From Cohnella hashimotonis (GTDB taxonomy: Bacteria; Bacillota; Bacilli; Paenibacillales; Paenibacillaceae), in assembly GCF_030014955.1 (NCBI RefSeq), contig NZ_JAGRPV010000001.1, forward strand, positions 5,890,001 to 5,954,000: a DNA stretch of 64,000 nucleotides, in the 5' to 3' direction. This document shows, in pieces, positions 34,686 to 42,842 of this stretch (position 1 is its first letter; each line of letters opens with the position of its first letter). The notes below the pieces were generated by a model. It did not search any database. It was not told the DNA's origin and saw only the letters and a program-made list of their open reading frames with translations. The position numbers and the translations under genes are program-made.

Positions 34686-35786
34686 ATGTCCTTGACCTCT
34701 GATAATCAGCCTTTATACCTCCAAATAAGAGATATGCTTAGGGAAAAAATCAATCTGGGCGTATTGAAGCCGGGGGATCAAATTCCAACCGAGTCGGAGC
34801 TTGTCCTGCAGCACGGCGTCAGCCGCATAACGATCAAGAGCGCACTGAAGATGCTTGTCGAAGACGGCCTGATCTATCGGATCGCAGGGAAAGGCACATT
34901 TGTGTCCGACCCCGATTCTTCCGAGCCGATCCCGATCGATGCGAATGCCCCCTATAAAAAAGTGGGCTTTCTCAGTCCGCTCGCCAACGACGAGTTTTCG
35001 ATGAAGCTGCTGCTCGGCGTGCAGGAAGCATGCAAGGAACAGAATTTGATCCTGATCGTCCGGTCCGCCTCGACGCAGTTCGAGGAACAAGAAGGCATTC
35101 GATTCCTGCGCGCAGCCGGCGTCGACGGGCTGCTTATCTTTCCTGTAGACGGCGAAGCCTACAGCGAGGCCGTATTAAGTTTAAAAACGGAGGGCTTCCC
35201 ATTTGTCCTCATCGACCGCTATCTGCCGGGCATCAAAACGAATGCCGTCTATTCCGACAATTTTGCCGGCGGAAGCATGGGCACCGAATTTTTGGTGCAA
35301 AAAGGCCATCGCCAAATCGGGATCATATCGGGCACCAAATCCAAAACGTCCAGCTCCGAAGACCGCTTCTCCGGGTATTTGGATATGGCCAAAAAAGCCG
35401 GGCTCAAAATCGAACCCGCGCACTGGCTGACCCGTATTGACGAGGTCACTTATATGGACCCCAATATCGGTCGTGATATGATTGGAAAGTGGCTTGAATC
35501 CCAACCCGAGATTACGGCCATTTTTGCTTTTTCAAGCGCCATCGCTCTTTATGTAGCGGATGTAGCGGCGATGATGGGCAAAAAGGTGCCCGAGGAGCTT
35601 GCCATTCTTTCCTTCGACGCTCCCCCGATCCGCGATTTTCAAGGGTGCTGGTTCACCTACATCGAGCAGCAGGAAGATAAAATGGGCGAAGAAGCGATTG
35701 GCTTGCTGCTAGCGGCCATCGAAGATCCCGCCATCAACCGGCAGATCGTCATTCCCGTTAAGGTGAACGAAGGACGGACGACATAA
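34686..35786 (+). CDS. GntR-type HTH / LacI-type sensor regulator
   Basis: A regulator of about 366 residues with AraR-like architecture. The N-terminal GntR winged helix (PLYLQIRDMLREKINLG, KPGDQIPTESELVLQHGVSRITIKSAL, DGLIYRIAGKGTFV) is followed by a LacI-type periplasmic-binding-fold sensor (KKVGFLSPLANDEFSMKLLLGVQEAC, VDGLLIFPVDGE, GHRQIGIISG, ELAILSFD). It is divergent from the glycan operon and convergent with the SLH-protein gene, and probably represses both, since both promoters carry the same site. The start is uncertain: ATG 34686 is only three bases after GAGAGG, whereas TTG at 34692 has nine-base spacing. The inducer is presumably a sugar made by the pathway. Confidence 0.88.
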   Translation: MSLTSDNQPLYLQIRDMLREKINLGVLKPGDQIPTESELVLQHGVSRITIKSALKMLVEDGLIYRIAGKGTFVSDPDSSEPIPIDANAPYKKVGFLSPLANDEFSMKLLLGVQEACKEQNLILIVRSASTQFEEQEGIRFLRAAGVDGLLIFPVDGEAYSEAVLSLKTEGFPFVLIDRYLPGIKTNAVYSDNFAGGSMGTEFLVQKGHRQIGIISGTKSKTSSSEDRFSGYLDMAKKAGLKIEPAHWLTRIDEVTYMDPNIGRDMIGKWLESQPEITAIFAFSSAIALYVADVAAMMGKKVPEELAILSFDAPPIRDFQGCWFTYIEQQEDKMGEEAIGLLLAAIEDPAINRQIVIPVKVNEGRTT

Positions 35787-35804
35787 ATCATCACGGAACA
35801 AACG

Positions 35805-35849
35805 AACCGCCCCGCCGAGCTTCCAAGCGCTGCGGCAGGGTGGTTTTTT
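35805..35849 (+). terminator. Terminator of the GntR/LacI-type regulator
   Basis: AACCGCCCCGCC pairs with GGCAGGGTGGTT through a few wobble or mismatched positions and is followed directly by TTTTTT (35843-35849). It lies 19 bases after the stop, between convergent genes. Confidence 0.75.
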
Positions 35850-35855
35850 GCTTTG

Positions 35856-38800
35856 TTAGGATTGGAGGCCAGCCAGCATTTTGGCCAAAACCTGCGCGCC
35901 TTCCGCCCGGGTCAGCTTTTCTTTGGGCGCGAAGCGGTTATTTCCGCGTCCGTCAAGGAAGCCCAGTTCCCGCGCTTTATGCGCTGCGTTTTGTGCCCAC
36001 ACGCTAATCTGAGCCATGTCGGCAAAAGAATCCGCAGCTGCGACTGCCCCCTCCTTTCCCTTCCGGTATTCGTAAGCGCGAATGGCGATCGCCGCCATCT
36101 CTTCGCGCGTGATCGTATCGTTCGGCGCAAATAACGCCGCGCTGCGTCCAAGCACGATGCCGGCCTCGTATACGGCGGCGACGCTGTCCGCATACCACTT
36201 CGCGGCGTCGACATCATTAAATGTCGCGTTATTTACGGCCTTTAACGTCAATGCGCGCGCGATCATGGCCGCGAATTCCGCTCTCGTGATGTTGCCTTGC
36301 GGATCGAACCGCGTATCGGAAACCCCTTCAATCACATGTTTGGCAACCATATTTTTAATCGCTTCGCCGGCCCAGAAGCCCGCGCTCACATCCGAAAACG
36401 ATTTATCATATGCCAGCACCGCATAATGGGCTGCATGATCAACTTTAAAAGCCATGACGCCGTTGCTTAATGTTCCGCCGATATACGTCATCGTTCCGTC
36501 CGCAGCCACTTCGTACGCGCCTAACAAGCCCGGATTCGCATCCGGATTGACCTTCAACGTGAGCGTTAACGGCTCCGCCAAGGCGGTTACCGGCAGGACC
36601 GAGCCGTCGCCGGCAACGACGTTCAGCTGAAAATCAATGACGTCGCTGGCCGCAGCTACATGAACCGATCCCTTATTTAAACCTTGAACGATCGTCGCAA
36701 CCTTCTCGTCCGGAATATTGGCTGCCGAGATACGGATCTGCGCGCCGTTGGCCTGCGAGCCGGTAGCGGCGCCCTGGATGCTTTGCAGCTGCGCCTTGGA
36801 GAACGAGATCGTCATATGGTTTTGCGCGATTTGCAAACGATTCGAACCGATAAGGTCGGCTATGTTCGTCGGGAGCAGCACAGATTCCTTATTTTCCATC
36901 ACTTGAATGCTGATCAGGCCATCCTTTGCATTTTTTAGGTCCGCTTCCGTAACCGTTTGTTGTTTGCTTGCGACTACAGGCGCCGTCGGCGGGATCTCCG
37001 GCGCAGGCTTGCCGACCAGCTTCATATCGGCCCAATTCGCCTGGTCGTCGCCATTGCCCATCCACATGAGCTGTCCCCATACGTCGCCGCTGAGCTTGCG
37101 AGTCGCGAGCATGCTCATCCCCACGAGCCGGTCATTGTCCGGAACGAAAGGCGTCGTTTGCAAAGCGTCCCACGGGATCGCCATCTCGAGCACGTACTTG
37201 TGCGCCTCCGGATCAATCGTAGATTGAATAGCCGCATCGGTTAACGGATATTGTTGCACCCCTCCGTCCTCTCCCTGCCTCATAAAGACATGCGGCTGCG
37301 AATCCGGTCCGCCGGCCGTGAACAGGACTGCATAATCGCCCGACCGGTAGGCCGCCCCCGACTTGTTGCGGTCGATATCAAGGAAGAGCATCGATGCCGT
37401 CGAGCTGAACATATTGGCGCCCGTCTCGGTAAACAGGAACTCGCTGTCTTCCCGCTGCTCCAGTACGTACAGATTTTTGTCGTCCCACTTCAGCCGATAC
37501 TTGGCGTTTATGGTCCCCGTATTCCCCCACAACGCGCCATAGCGCAGCAGATCCGGGTCGCGCTGATTAATGACGATGTCCTTCGCGTCGCTCCATTCGC
37601 TTTCATTCACGACACCGTCTACCGTAATCGGCGAGGACGCCCAATTGCCCGCATAGACCGGTTTAACGAAGTTGATATTGATCGGCAGCATGTAATCGAC
37701 TCCGATCTCGCCTGCCGACAGACGTATCGGCTGCTGCGGCGAAGAAGAGGCAATATCCGTATTCGGCGTGACCTGGACGCGAATCGTTCGCGTCTGATGC
37801 GGCTGAATCTCCAGGTTATTGTCCGGAAAAGCGATCGCCAGCTCCGGTTCGCTATCGCCGGATAGCGTCAGCCTGTGGAGCATGCCGCCCCAGCCCCGTC
37901 CATAATGATCGCCGATTTTGACATAGACGGATCCGACATCGCCCTGATAGCCGCCGACCGGATAGCTGCGCTCCCTGTTGTTCGTGCTTCCCTCTACGGC
38001 GCTGTCCGGTTCGTAATCTACAACGTTCCAATTCGTTCCATCGGAGGACAAGGAAACCTCAAACCGGTTGGACAAAGCCAATTTTAATACAGGGTTGCCC
38101 AGGTCCTGCGGCACGGGGATCTTGTATACGAAGTAGTTGGTTCCATCTGCGTAACGCGCCCCTCCGGATATCGCCGAGCCCGCGTTTTCGACCAGGTAGT
38201 CTCCCTCTGCAGCCGATTCCGGAACGAAAGACAAGGTATCCTTCACGGTCGGAAGAATCGACATCGCCACTTGATGCGCTGCCGTATCGCGATTCGTCAC
38301 GGCCAGCTCCAGGGCTTTCGTCTCTCCAGGCTGGATGTTCAAGGTATCGTTCGCGCGCACGATAAACGGCGCAATGCGCTCTTCGTAACTAAGCGTGAAG
38401 CTGTACATAACGGGACCGTACCCTCTCGAAGGGTCCGCGTTTGTCATTTTCACGTAGACTTCGCCGTCGGCATTCGCGTATTGGGCCAGATTGCCGATCC
38501 TTCGTACGCCTTTATTCGCGCCTCCGACGACCGGTTCTCCGTTGTCATCCAGGTCCGCCCGGAAAAGCTCCGTCCAGGCCGCATCGTCGCCGGAGACGCT
38601 GATGACGTAGTTGTTCGCGATCTCCAGCATCAGGCTGGCTTGCGGATATTGACGGACGTCGAATTTATAAACAAGCTCCTGATCGTGGTCCGTATATCTA
38701 AAATCGGGGTGCTGGCCGCCGGTATAACGGACTTTATAGGCGGCGTCACGATCATTCTGATTCGTCTCCACGCGCTTCTCTGCAAAGTCGACCGGCGAAG

Positions 38801-41117
38801 AATCGGGTACCGGTGTGCTCGACCACCGAACACGAATGGTCACGCCTTGCTTCTGATGATCGTGCCGGATCAGCAGCGTCCTCGAGCTGTTCTCCCATTC
38901 CGTCGATACGGTTACGGGTTCGTTTGCGGCATCCGTTGCCGTCACCGTCTCCGGATACAGCCCGGCAGGCGCGCCCAGTCTGGCGCTCGCACGGGAATTC
39001 GGCGTACCGGCCAGCTTGTAGCCGGTTTCCGTCGCGCTTTCCACGACATCCGTCAGGTCGCCGCTAGCGAACAACACCTCAGGCTTAACCGCATCTCTGT
39101 CATTGATGTCGTACAGCATCGCATTGGTACGGGGCTGCATCTCCGTCATGCCTGTAACAACCTGCAGCCGGTCGTCGAACAGATCGATGTAGGCGCCTTG
39201 CAATTGCAATTGCTCGGGCCGATCCATCACTTGAATCGTCGTATACGGTCCGCGGACGGACTTCAACAGATTCGCCTCGGCGTACGTTCCGCCCGCTTGC
39301 TCCACCGCATATTTCGCAATATCGCGGATGAGCTGGGAAGCCACCGGGCTGGAAGCAAAGTAATCGGGCGATACGCCAACGACGATGACCTTGCCTTGCT
39401 CGACCGCTTGCTCATAAGCAACGGACCGGCCGTTCGCCGCGTACAGCGAAGTCGCGCCGGGGCCCAGCTCCGCCGAGGTCACCGTAAATCGCTTCGGAAC
39501 GTTGATCGAGGAACGCCCGCCGAATGCGCCGATCCCGCCCGAGGCTTGCAGCGCGACATCGTTCGCACCGTCGGAAGCTCGCTCGCCCGTTACATTTAAC
39601 GCAAGCTTGTTCCATAGATCCTGCTTCGGCGAAGACAGATTCTTCTCCGTCCACCACTCGTTTAATTGGTCCGTACTGCCGGAGCCCCCGGTGTACACCA
39701 GAACGCCGCCGGCCTTCACCCAGTCGCGTAAAGCGTCGTTCACCTTAGCGCCCGTGCCGTTTCCGGCACCCGCGTTGCCTTCGATCGCTTTCCAATCGTC
39801 ATAGCTGACGAACAACACCTTCGTATCGGCCAAAGCATGCGGCCTGGTCAACGTTTCCGCCGGAATCACCTGCAGCGGTATGCCTTTGGCCACCAAGGGA
39901 ACCATCGGGCCGTAGAAGGACGGGACTGCGCCTACGGTCGACATTTGCGAGATCGTATCCGAATACAAGATGCCGATCCCCTGCGTACCGGCCTCGATCG
40001 TTGCGGATTTGTCGTACATATCCTGCAGCGCCCGGTACACATTGGTTTGGATCGTCTTATAAGTCCCCGGCGCCTGCGCAAAGCCGCGCTCCGACCACGG
40101 CACGACTTCAAACTGTTTGAATTGCGGCTGCATCAGCTGCGCGGCAATGGTCGTTTTATAAAACTGCTCGTACTCCGTCCAGCTATATCCCGGCGTATCG
40201 GCCTTCGGGTCGGCCAACGCGTACAGCTGCTTGCCGTCATCGTCCAATTTTAAATGGGCAAAAGAAGAGTAATCGATGTAAGCGGATTCAAAAACCCGCC
40301 GTTCGCTCGTCCCGTTCGTCGGAACCGGCACAAGCGCGGTATCGCTCCATACCTGCGCAATATAACCGTCGATCGTCGGGATGTTGTAATAGTCATAGTT
40401 TGACGTCGTGATCCCGTACATGAGGTAGCTGATCGCCGTATGCGAGGCCACCAATACTTTGACGTCCGGATCGTACGCCTTGATTCGTTCGGATACTTCT
40501 TTAAGCGCACGATAGCACAAATATACTTTGAGCTTTTGCGATTTGAACTCCGCTTCCTTCGAGGAAGAAGGATCCACCCAATTTTCCCGGTAATAAGCCA
40601 GCCACTCTCGTTTAAACGCGTCGGAATAGCCGGATTTGATGAACACGTCCGGCTCCTCGAACACAATCCGTCTGGCGCCTGCATCAATACTCGTCTTCGC
40701 CATGGAATAAATGAAGTTATTCCAATTCTCCGTCGGCACCATATAAGGGACATCGACGCTGGTCGAGTGGGTGATGAGATTCCCGCTCTTATCCTTCTGA
40801 ATTTCGTCCTCGTGTTCTACGCCGTCATAGAGCCCCCGTTTGTAATAATTCATGTCCCGATTTAAAGCCATCATCACATCCACTTGATATCCCCGGTTAG
40901 CCCAAGCCGAAACCTTCGACTGGATCGACGCAGGCTCGCCTACATAAACCATCACCGAATCCGCCAATACGTGGGCGCTCTCATTGTCCCCTGCCGCCGC
41001 CGTCTGGAATGTCGTACGCACGACCGGCGGGTCGGTCACGGGATCCGTTGCCGCATAAGCAGGTACAGACCCCGCCATTGTTAGCGCTACCAAAAAACTC
41101 AACATCTTTTTCTTCAT
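35856..41117 (-). CDS. SLH-anchored surface protein, paralogue of the 22518 protein
   Basis: A 1753-residue cell-surface protein. The ATG at 41117 is preceded by GGAGGTGTGTG and opens a 22-residue signal peptide ending PAYA. Residues 80-345 align with the barrel of the 22518 protein: IVFEEPDVFIKSGYSDAFKR (EEPD at 154-157), IDGYIAQVWSDT (249-260), YIDYSSFA, ALADPKAD and WSER. An amidotransferase-like domain with LRDWVKAGGVLVYTGG follows. The middle has beta-sandwich segments and a CBM9/DOMON-like domain near 1154-1369 (ITVDGVVNESEWSDA). Three SLH repeats fill about 1571-1753 (FDPQGNITRAEFAAMI, FAPNDTITREEMAAIA, FAPKEKLTRAEGAQVL) and bind pyruvylated cell-wall polymer. It has its own promoter and is the stationary surface counterpart of the released paralogue. 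Confidence 0.82.
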   Translation of the reverse strand: MKKKMLSFLVALTMAGSVPAYAATDPVTDPPVVRTTFQTAAAGDNESAHVLADSVMVYVGEPASIQSKVSAWANRGYQVDVMMALNRDMNYYKRGLYDGVEHEDEIQKDKSGNLITHSTSVDVPYMVPTENWNNFIYSMAKTSIDAGARRIVFEEPDVFIKSGYSDAFKREWLAYYRENWVDPSSSKEAEFKSQKLKVYLCYRALKEVSERIKAYDPDVKVLVASHTAISYLMYGITTSNYDYYNIPTIDGYIAQVWSDTALVPVPTNGTSERRVFESAYIDYSSFAHLKLDDDGKQLYALADPKADTPGYSWTEYEQFYKTTIAAQLMQPQFKQFEVVPWSERGFAQAPGTYKTIQTNVYRALQDMYDKSATIEAGTQGIGILYSDTISQMSTVGAVPSFYGPMVPLVAKGIPLQVIPAETLTRPHALADTKVLFVSYDDWKAIEGNAGAGNGTGAKVNDALRDWVKAGGVLVYTGGSGSTDQLNEWWTEKNLSSPKQDLWNKLALNVTGERASDGANDVALQASGGIGAFGGRSSINVPKRFTVTSAELGPGATSLYAANGRSVAYEQAVEQGKVIVVGVSPDYFASSPVASQLIRDIAKYAVEQAGGTYAEANLLKSVRGPYTTIQVMDRPEQLQLQGAYIDLFDDRLQVVTGMTEMQPRTNAMLYDINDRDAVKPEVLFASGDLTDVVESATETGYKLAGTPNSRASARLGAPAGLYPETVTATDAANEPVTVSTEWENSSRTLLIRHDHQKQGVTIRVRWSSTPVPDSSPVDFAEKRVETNQNDRDAAYKVRYTGGQHPDFRYTDHDQELVYKFDVRQYPQASLMLEIANNYVISVSGDDAAWTELFRADLDDNGEPVVGGANKGVRRIGNLAQYANADGEVYVKMTNADPSRGYGPVMYSFTLSYEERIAPFIVRANDTLNIQPGETKALELAVTNRDTAAHQVAMSILPTVKDTLSFVPESAAEGDYLVENAGSAISGGARYADGTNYFVYKIPVPQDLGNPVLKLALSNRFEVSLSSDGTNWNVVDYEPDSAVEGSTNNRERSYPVGGYQGDVGSVYVKIGDHYGRGWGGMLHRLTLSGDSEPELAIAFPDNNLEIQPHQTRTIRVQVTPNTDIASSSPQQPIRLSAGEIGVDYMLPININFVKPVYAGNWASSPITVDGVVNESEWSDAKDIVINQRDPDLLRYGALWGNTGTINAKYRLKWDDKNLYVLEQREDSEFLFTETGANMFSSTASMLFLDIDRNKSGAAYRSGDYAVLFTAGGPDSQPHVFMRQGEDGGVQQYPLTDAAIQSTIDPEAHKYVLEMAIPWDALQTTPFVPDNDRLVGMSMLATRKLSGDVWGQLMWMGNGDDQANWADMKLVGKPAPEIPPTAPVVASKQQTVTEADLKNAKDGLISIQVMENKESVLLPTNIADLIGSNRLQIAQNHMTISFSKAQLQSIQGAATGSQANGAQIRISAANIPDEKVATIVQGLNKGSVHVAAASDVIDFQLNVVAGDGSVLPVTALAEPLTLTLKVNPDANPGLLGAYEVAADGTMTYIGGTLSNGVMAFKVDHAAHYAVLAYDKSFSDVSAGFWAGEAIKNMVAKHVIEGVSDTRFDPQGNITRAEFAAMIARALTLKAVNNATFNDVDAAKWYADSVAAVYEAGIVLGRSAALFAPNDTITREEMAAIAIRAYEYRKGKEGAVAAADSFADMAQISVWAQNAAHKARELGFLDGRGNNRFAPKEKLTRAEGAQVLAKMLAGLQS

Positions 41118-41168
41118 CACACACCTCCGAAGGATAAATTCAAGTTCAAGCATATTATTACATAACAA

Positions 41169-41201
41169 AATATATCTTTTAGATTTGTATTATGTCAATA
41201 T
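41169..41201 (-). promoter_or_regulatory. Promoter and operator of the SLH-protein gene
   Basis: The minus strand shows TTGACA (41193-41198), an 18-base spacer and TATATT (41169-41174). The plus-strand sequence TTGTATTATGTCAATAT (41185-41201) matches the operator at 34551-34567 at 16 of 17 bases, which points to shared control by the GntR/LacI-type regulator. Confidence 0.7.
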
Positions 41202-41250
41202 AAAATAATATTGATGTACGGCACTGTCCGTCGTATGTGCTTGTCTTGTC

Positions 41251-41400
41251 TGGTCTGGTCTGGTCTGGTCTGGTCTGGTCTGGTCTGGTCTGGTCTGGTC
41301 TGGTCTGGTCTGGTCTGGTCTGGTCTGGTCTGGTCTGGTCTGGTCTGGTCTGGTCTGGTCTGGTCTGGTCTGGTCTGGTCTGGTCTGGTCTGGTCTGGTC
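41251..41400. repeat. Perfect pentanucleotide repeat, (TGGTC)x30
   Basis: Thirty uninterrupted TGGTC units occupy 41251-41400, preceded by degenerate TTGTC units. The unit has no stop codon in any frame on either strand, so all six frames stay open across it and produce meaningless repetitive translations. It lies in the 600-base gene-free interval 41118-41718, between the SLH-protein promoter and repeat copy B. Confidence 0.97.
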
Positions 41401-41424
41401 TTGGACTGCGCTCGGGCGGTTTGG

Positions 41425-41611
41425 TCGAAATACCTGCAACCATACATCTTTTTCGTCTATGTGGCCCCATTTCAGAGAGAATACCTGCAAATATACATCT
41501 ATTTCGTTATCTCATGCGATTGCCGCTTCCTTTTTCGAGATTTACCTGCATATTTGCAGGTATTTCATCGAGCGCCGCTGCTCGGCAGAAAATAGATGCA
41601 CAATTGCAGGC
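41425..41611. repeat. Dispersed structured repeat, copy B (CTGCA class)
   Basis: This copy has CTGCA cores at 41434, 41485 and 41546 and the reverse motif ATAGATG at 41592, so spacings are 51, 61 and 46. The third motif is a perfect hairpin ACCTGCA-TATT-TGCAGGT. Motifs two and four pair over AAATAGATG and TTGCAGG with a five-base internal loop. Confidence 0.8.
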
Positions 41612-41661
41612 TTTGTGATCTGCATCCCCTCCGGGAGACTTCATTCATCCGAAGCGCGCGC

Positions 41662-41691
41662 AAAAAAACCAACTCCCGACCGGGGAGTTGG
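41662..41691 (-). terminator. Terminator of the HEAT-repeat gene
   Basis: The stem CCAACTCCC / GGGAGTTGG at 41669-41691 is followed on the minus strand by TTTTTTTG. It lies 27 bases after the stop at 41719. Confidence 0.85.
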
Positions 41692-41718
41692 CTTTGGATC
41701 TGGCGTTGTTCTATCTCA

Positions 41719-42153
41719 TTATAACGAAGCCCACACTTTTTCCAGCCACGCATCAAAATCAGCGCCTCTTTCGCCTTCATAGGCGTCATAGACGTCGAGT
41801 CTCATCTTCTTCAGCTTCTCTTTAAATTCTTCAAAGGAATGGCCAGCAGGCAAGCTTTTTTTAATGCGCACCAGGATTTTGTTGACGCCCTTGATCAAAT
41901 CGCCCGTTTTCCGAGTCGGCGGTTGAACGTCTTCGCCCCACTGCTTAAGCATACGGTACGCGGCCTCTTGAACGAGGTAGACCGTGTCGTTGTTTAATCT
42001 GTGCTTGAGCACATCGATCGTTTTAGGCGTGTTCCACTGACCCAGCTCTTCTACCGCTTTCAAACGTTCTCTCCAGCTGGACGTCCGATTCGCGGCTCCT
42101 TTCAGCTCTTCATAATTCGGAGGCAGCTCTTTATTTGCTTCATCTATGCTCAA
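41719..42153 (-). CDS. Small HEAT-repeat protein
   Basis: About 144 residues, predicted helical. The segments NYEELKGAANRTSSWRERLKAVEELGQW, TIDVLKHRLNNDTVYLVQEAAYRMLKQWGED and IKGVNKILVRIKKSLP fit a short HEAT-like protein conserved in Bacillales, of unknown role. I place the start at TTG 42153, six bases after GGGATGG, because family members begin shortly before the NYEELK segment. A GTG at 42201 would add 16 residues that look unrelated. Single-gene unit with its own terminator. Confidence 0.75.
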   Translation of the reverse strand: MSIDEANKELPPNYEELKGAANRTSSWRERLKAVEELGQWNTPKTIDVLKHRLNNDTVYLVQEAAYRMLKQWGEDVQPPTRKTGDLIKGVNKILVRIKKSLPAGHSFEEFKEKLKKMRLDVYDAYEGERGADFDAWLEKVWASL

Positions 42154-42251
42154 TCGAATCCATCCCGTCCATTGTAATTGTAAGCGCAAGTTGGCACGCA
42201 CCCTGCTCTATATAGTATAGGCTTCGTTTCTAACAAGCAACACGCTGCGCC

Positions 42252-42662
42252 CTAACCAACGATCCATTCGATCTCCTCAATGCCGATTACTTCAATTTCA
42301 TTACAATAGAACTTAAATGTATCCTCGTTTTCAAAGTCCCTGACCAGATACTTTATAGCGTCCCAGCCCCGATCCGCAATATCCAATATTTCAAAACCGC
42401 TCAATTGAATGACAGTCCCATCCGCAGACAAATGAACGCTGCCTAATTTCTTAAAACAAATGGTGACCATGTATTTGGGAGCATCGCTATATTTGGGTAC
42501 CAAGACAAAGTTAATGATCAGGCTCGCATGGTTGTGTTCATCGAATAAATGAACCGTATCGATTTCAACCTTATAATTCAAAGCTGTGACAAATTTCAAA
42601 TCCCCAATGGTAAAATCATTTATCTTTGCGGTTATTAATTCAACGTTTTTAATTCCTAACAT
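42252..42662 (-). CDS. Hypothetical protein, 136 aa
   Basis: A 136-residue acidic protein without signal peptide or membrane helices, with mixed alpha/beta pattern (IKNVELITAKINDF, HASLIINFVLVPKYSD, GFEILDIADRGWDAIKYLV). I do not recognise it. It begins MLGIKN after GAGGGGAGAA. Its DNA is clearly more AT-rich than the flanking carbohydrate genes, and the next gene on its right lies in a separate unit. Size, composition and style would suit an immunity protein or another small accessory gene, but this is only an impression. Confidence 0.65.
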   Translation of the reverse strand: MLGIKNVELITAKINDFTIGDLKFVTALNYKVEIDTVHLFDEHNHASLIINFVLVPKYSDAPKYMVTICFKKLGSVHLSADGTVIQLSGFEILDIADRGWDAIKYLVRDFENEDTFKFYCNEIEVIGIEEIEWIVG

Positions 42663-42756
42663 CAGTTCTCCCCTCCTGATAAAAATGCACTTGTGCGAAT
42701 GAGTTGTTCTTAATATTTACATCGCTGAGGAGGTCCTGAATAAAGTTGTTCCGCCA

Positions 42757-42788
42757 AATAAAAAGAGCGCCCCATCAAGGACGCTCTC
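42757..42788 (-). terminator. Terminator of the SIS/TIM-barrel operon
   Basis: The stem AGAGCGTCC / GGGGCGCTCT (one G-U pair, small bulge) is followed on the minus strand by TTTTTATTT. It lies 55 bases after the stop at 42843. Confidence 0.7.
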
Positions 42789-42842
42789 CAGCTCCATACA
42801 TGCGCTCCATAGATGCATTCCATCATGCACTCCGCACATTTC

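Noticed and set aside
41179..41490. Repetitive DQTRP or SGLVW peptides in several frames
   Set aside because: They come from the (TGGTC) array, which has no stops in any frame. The 5-base unit makes every frame open; no start or ribosome site.
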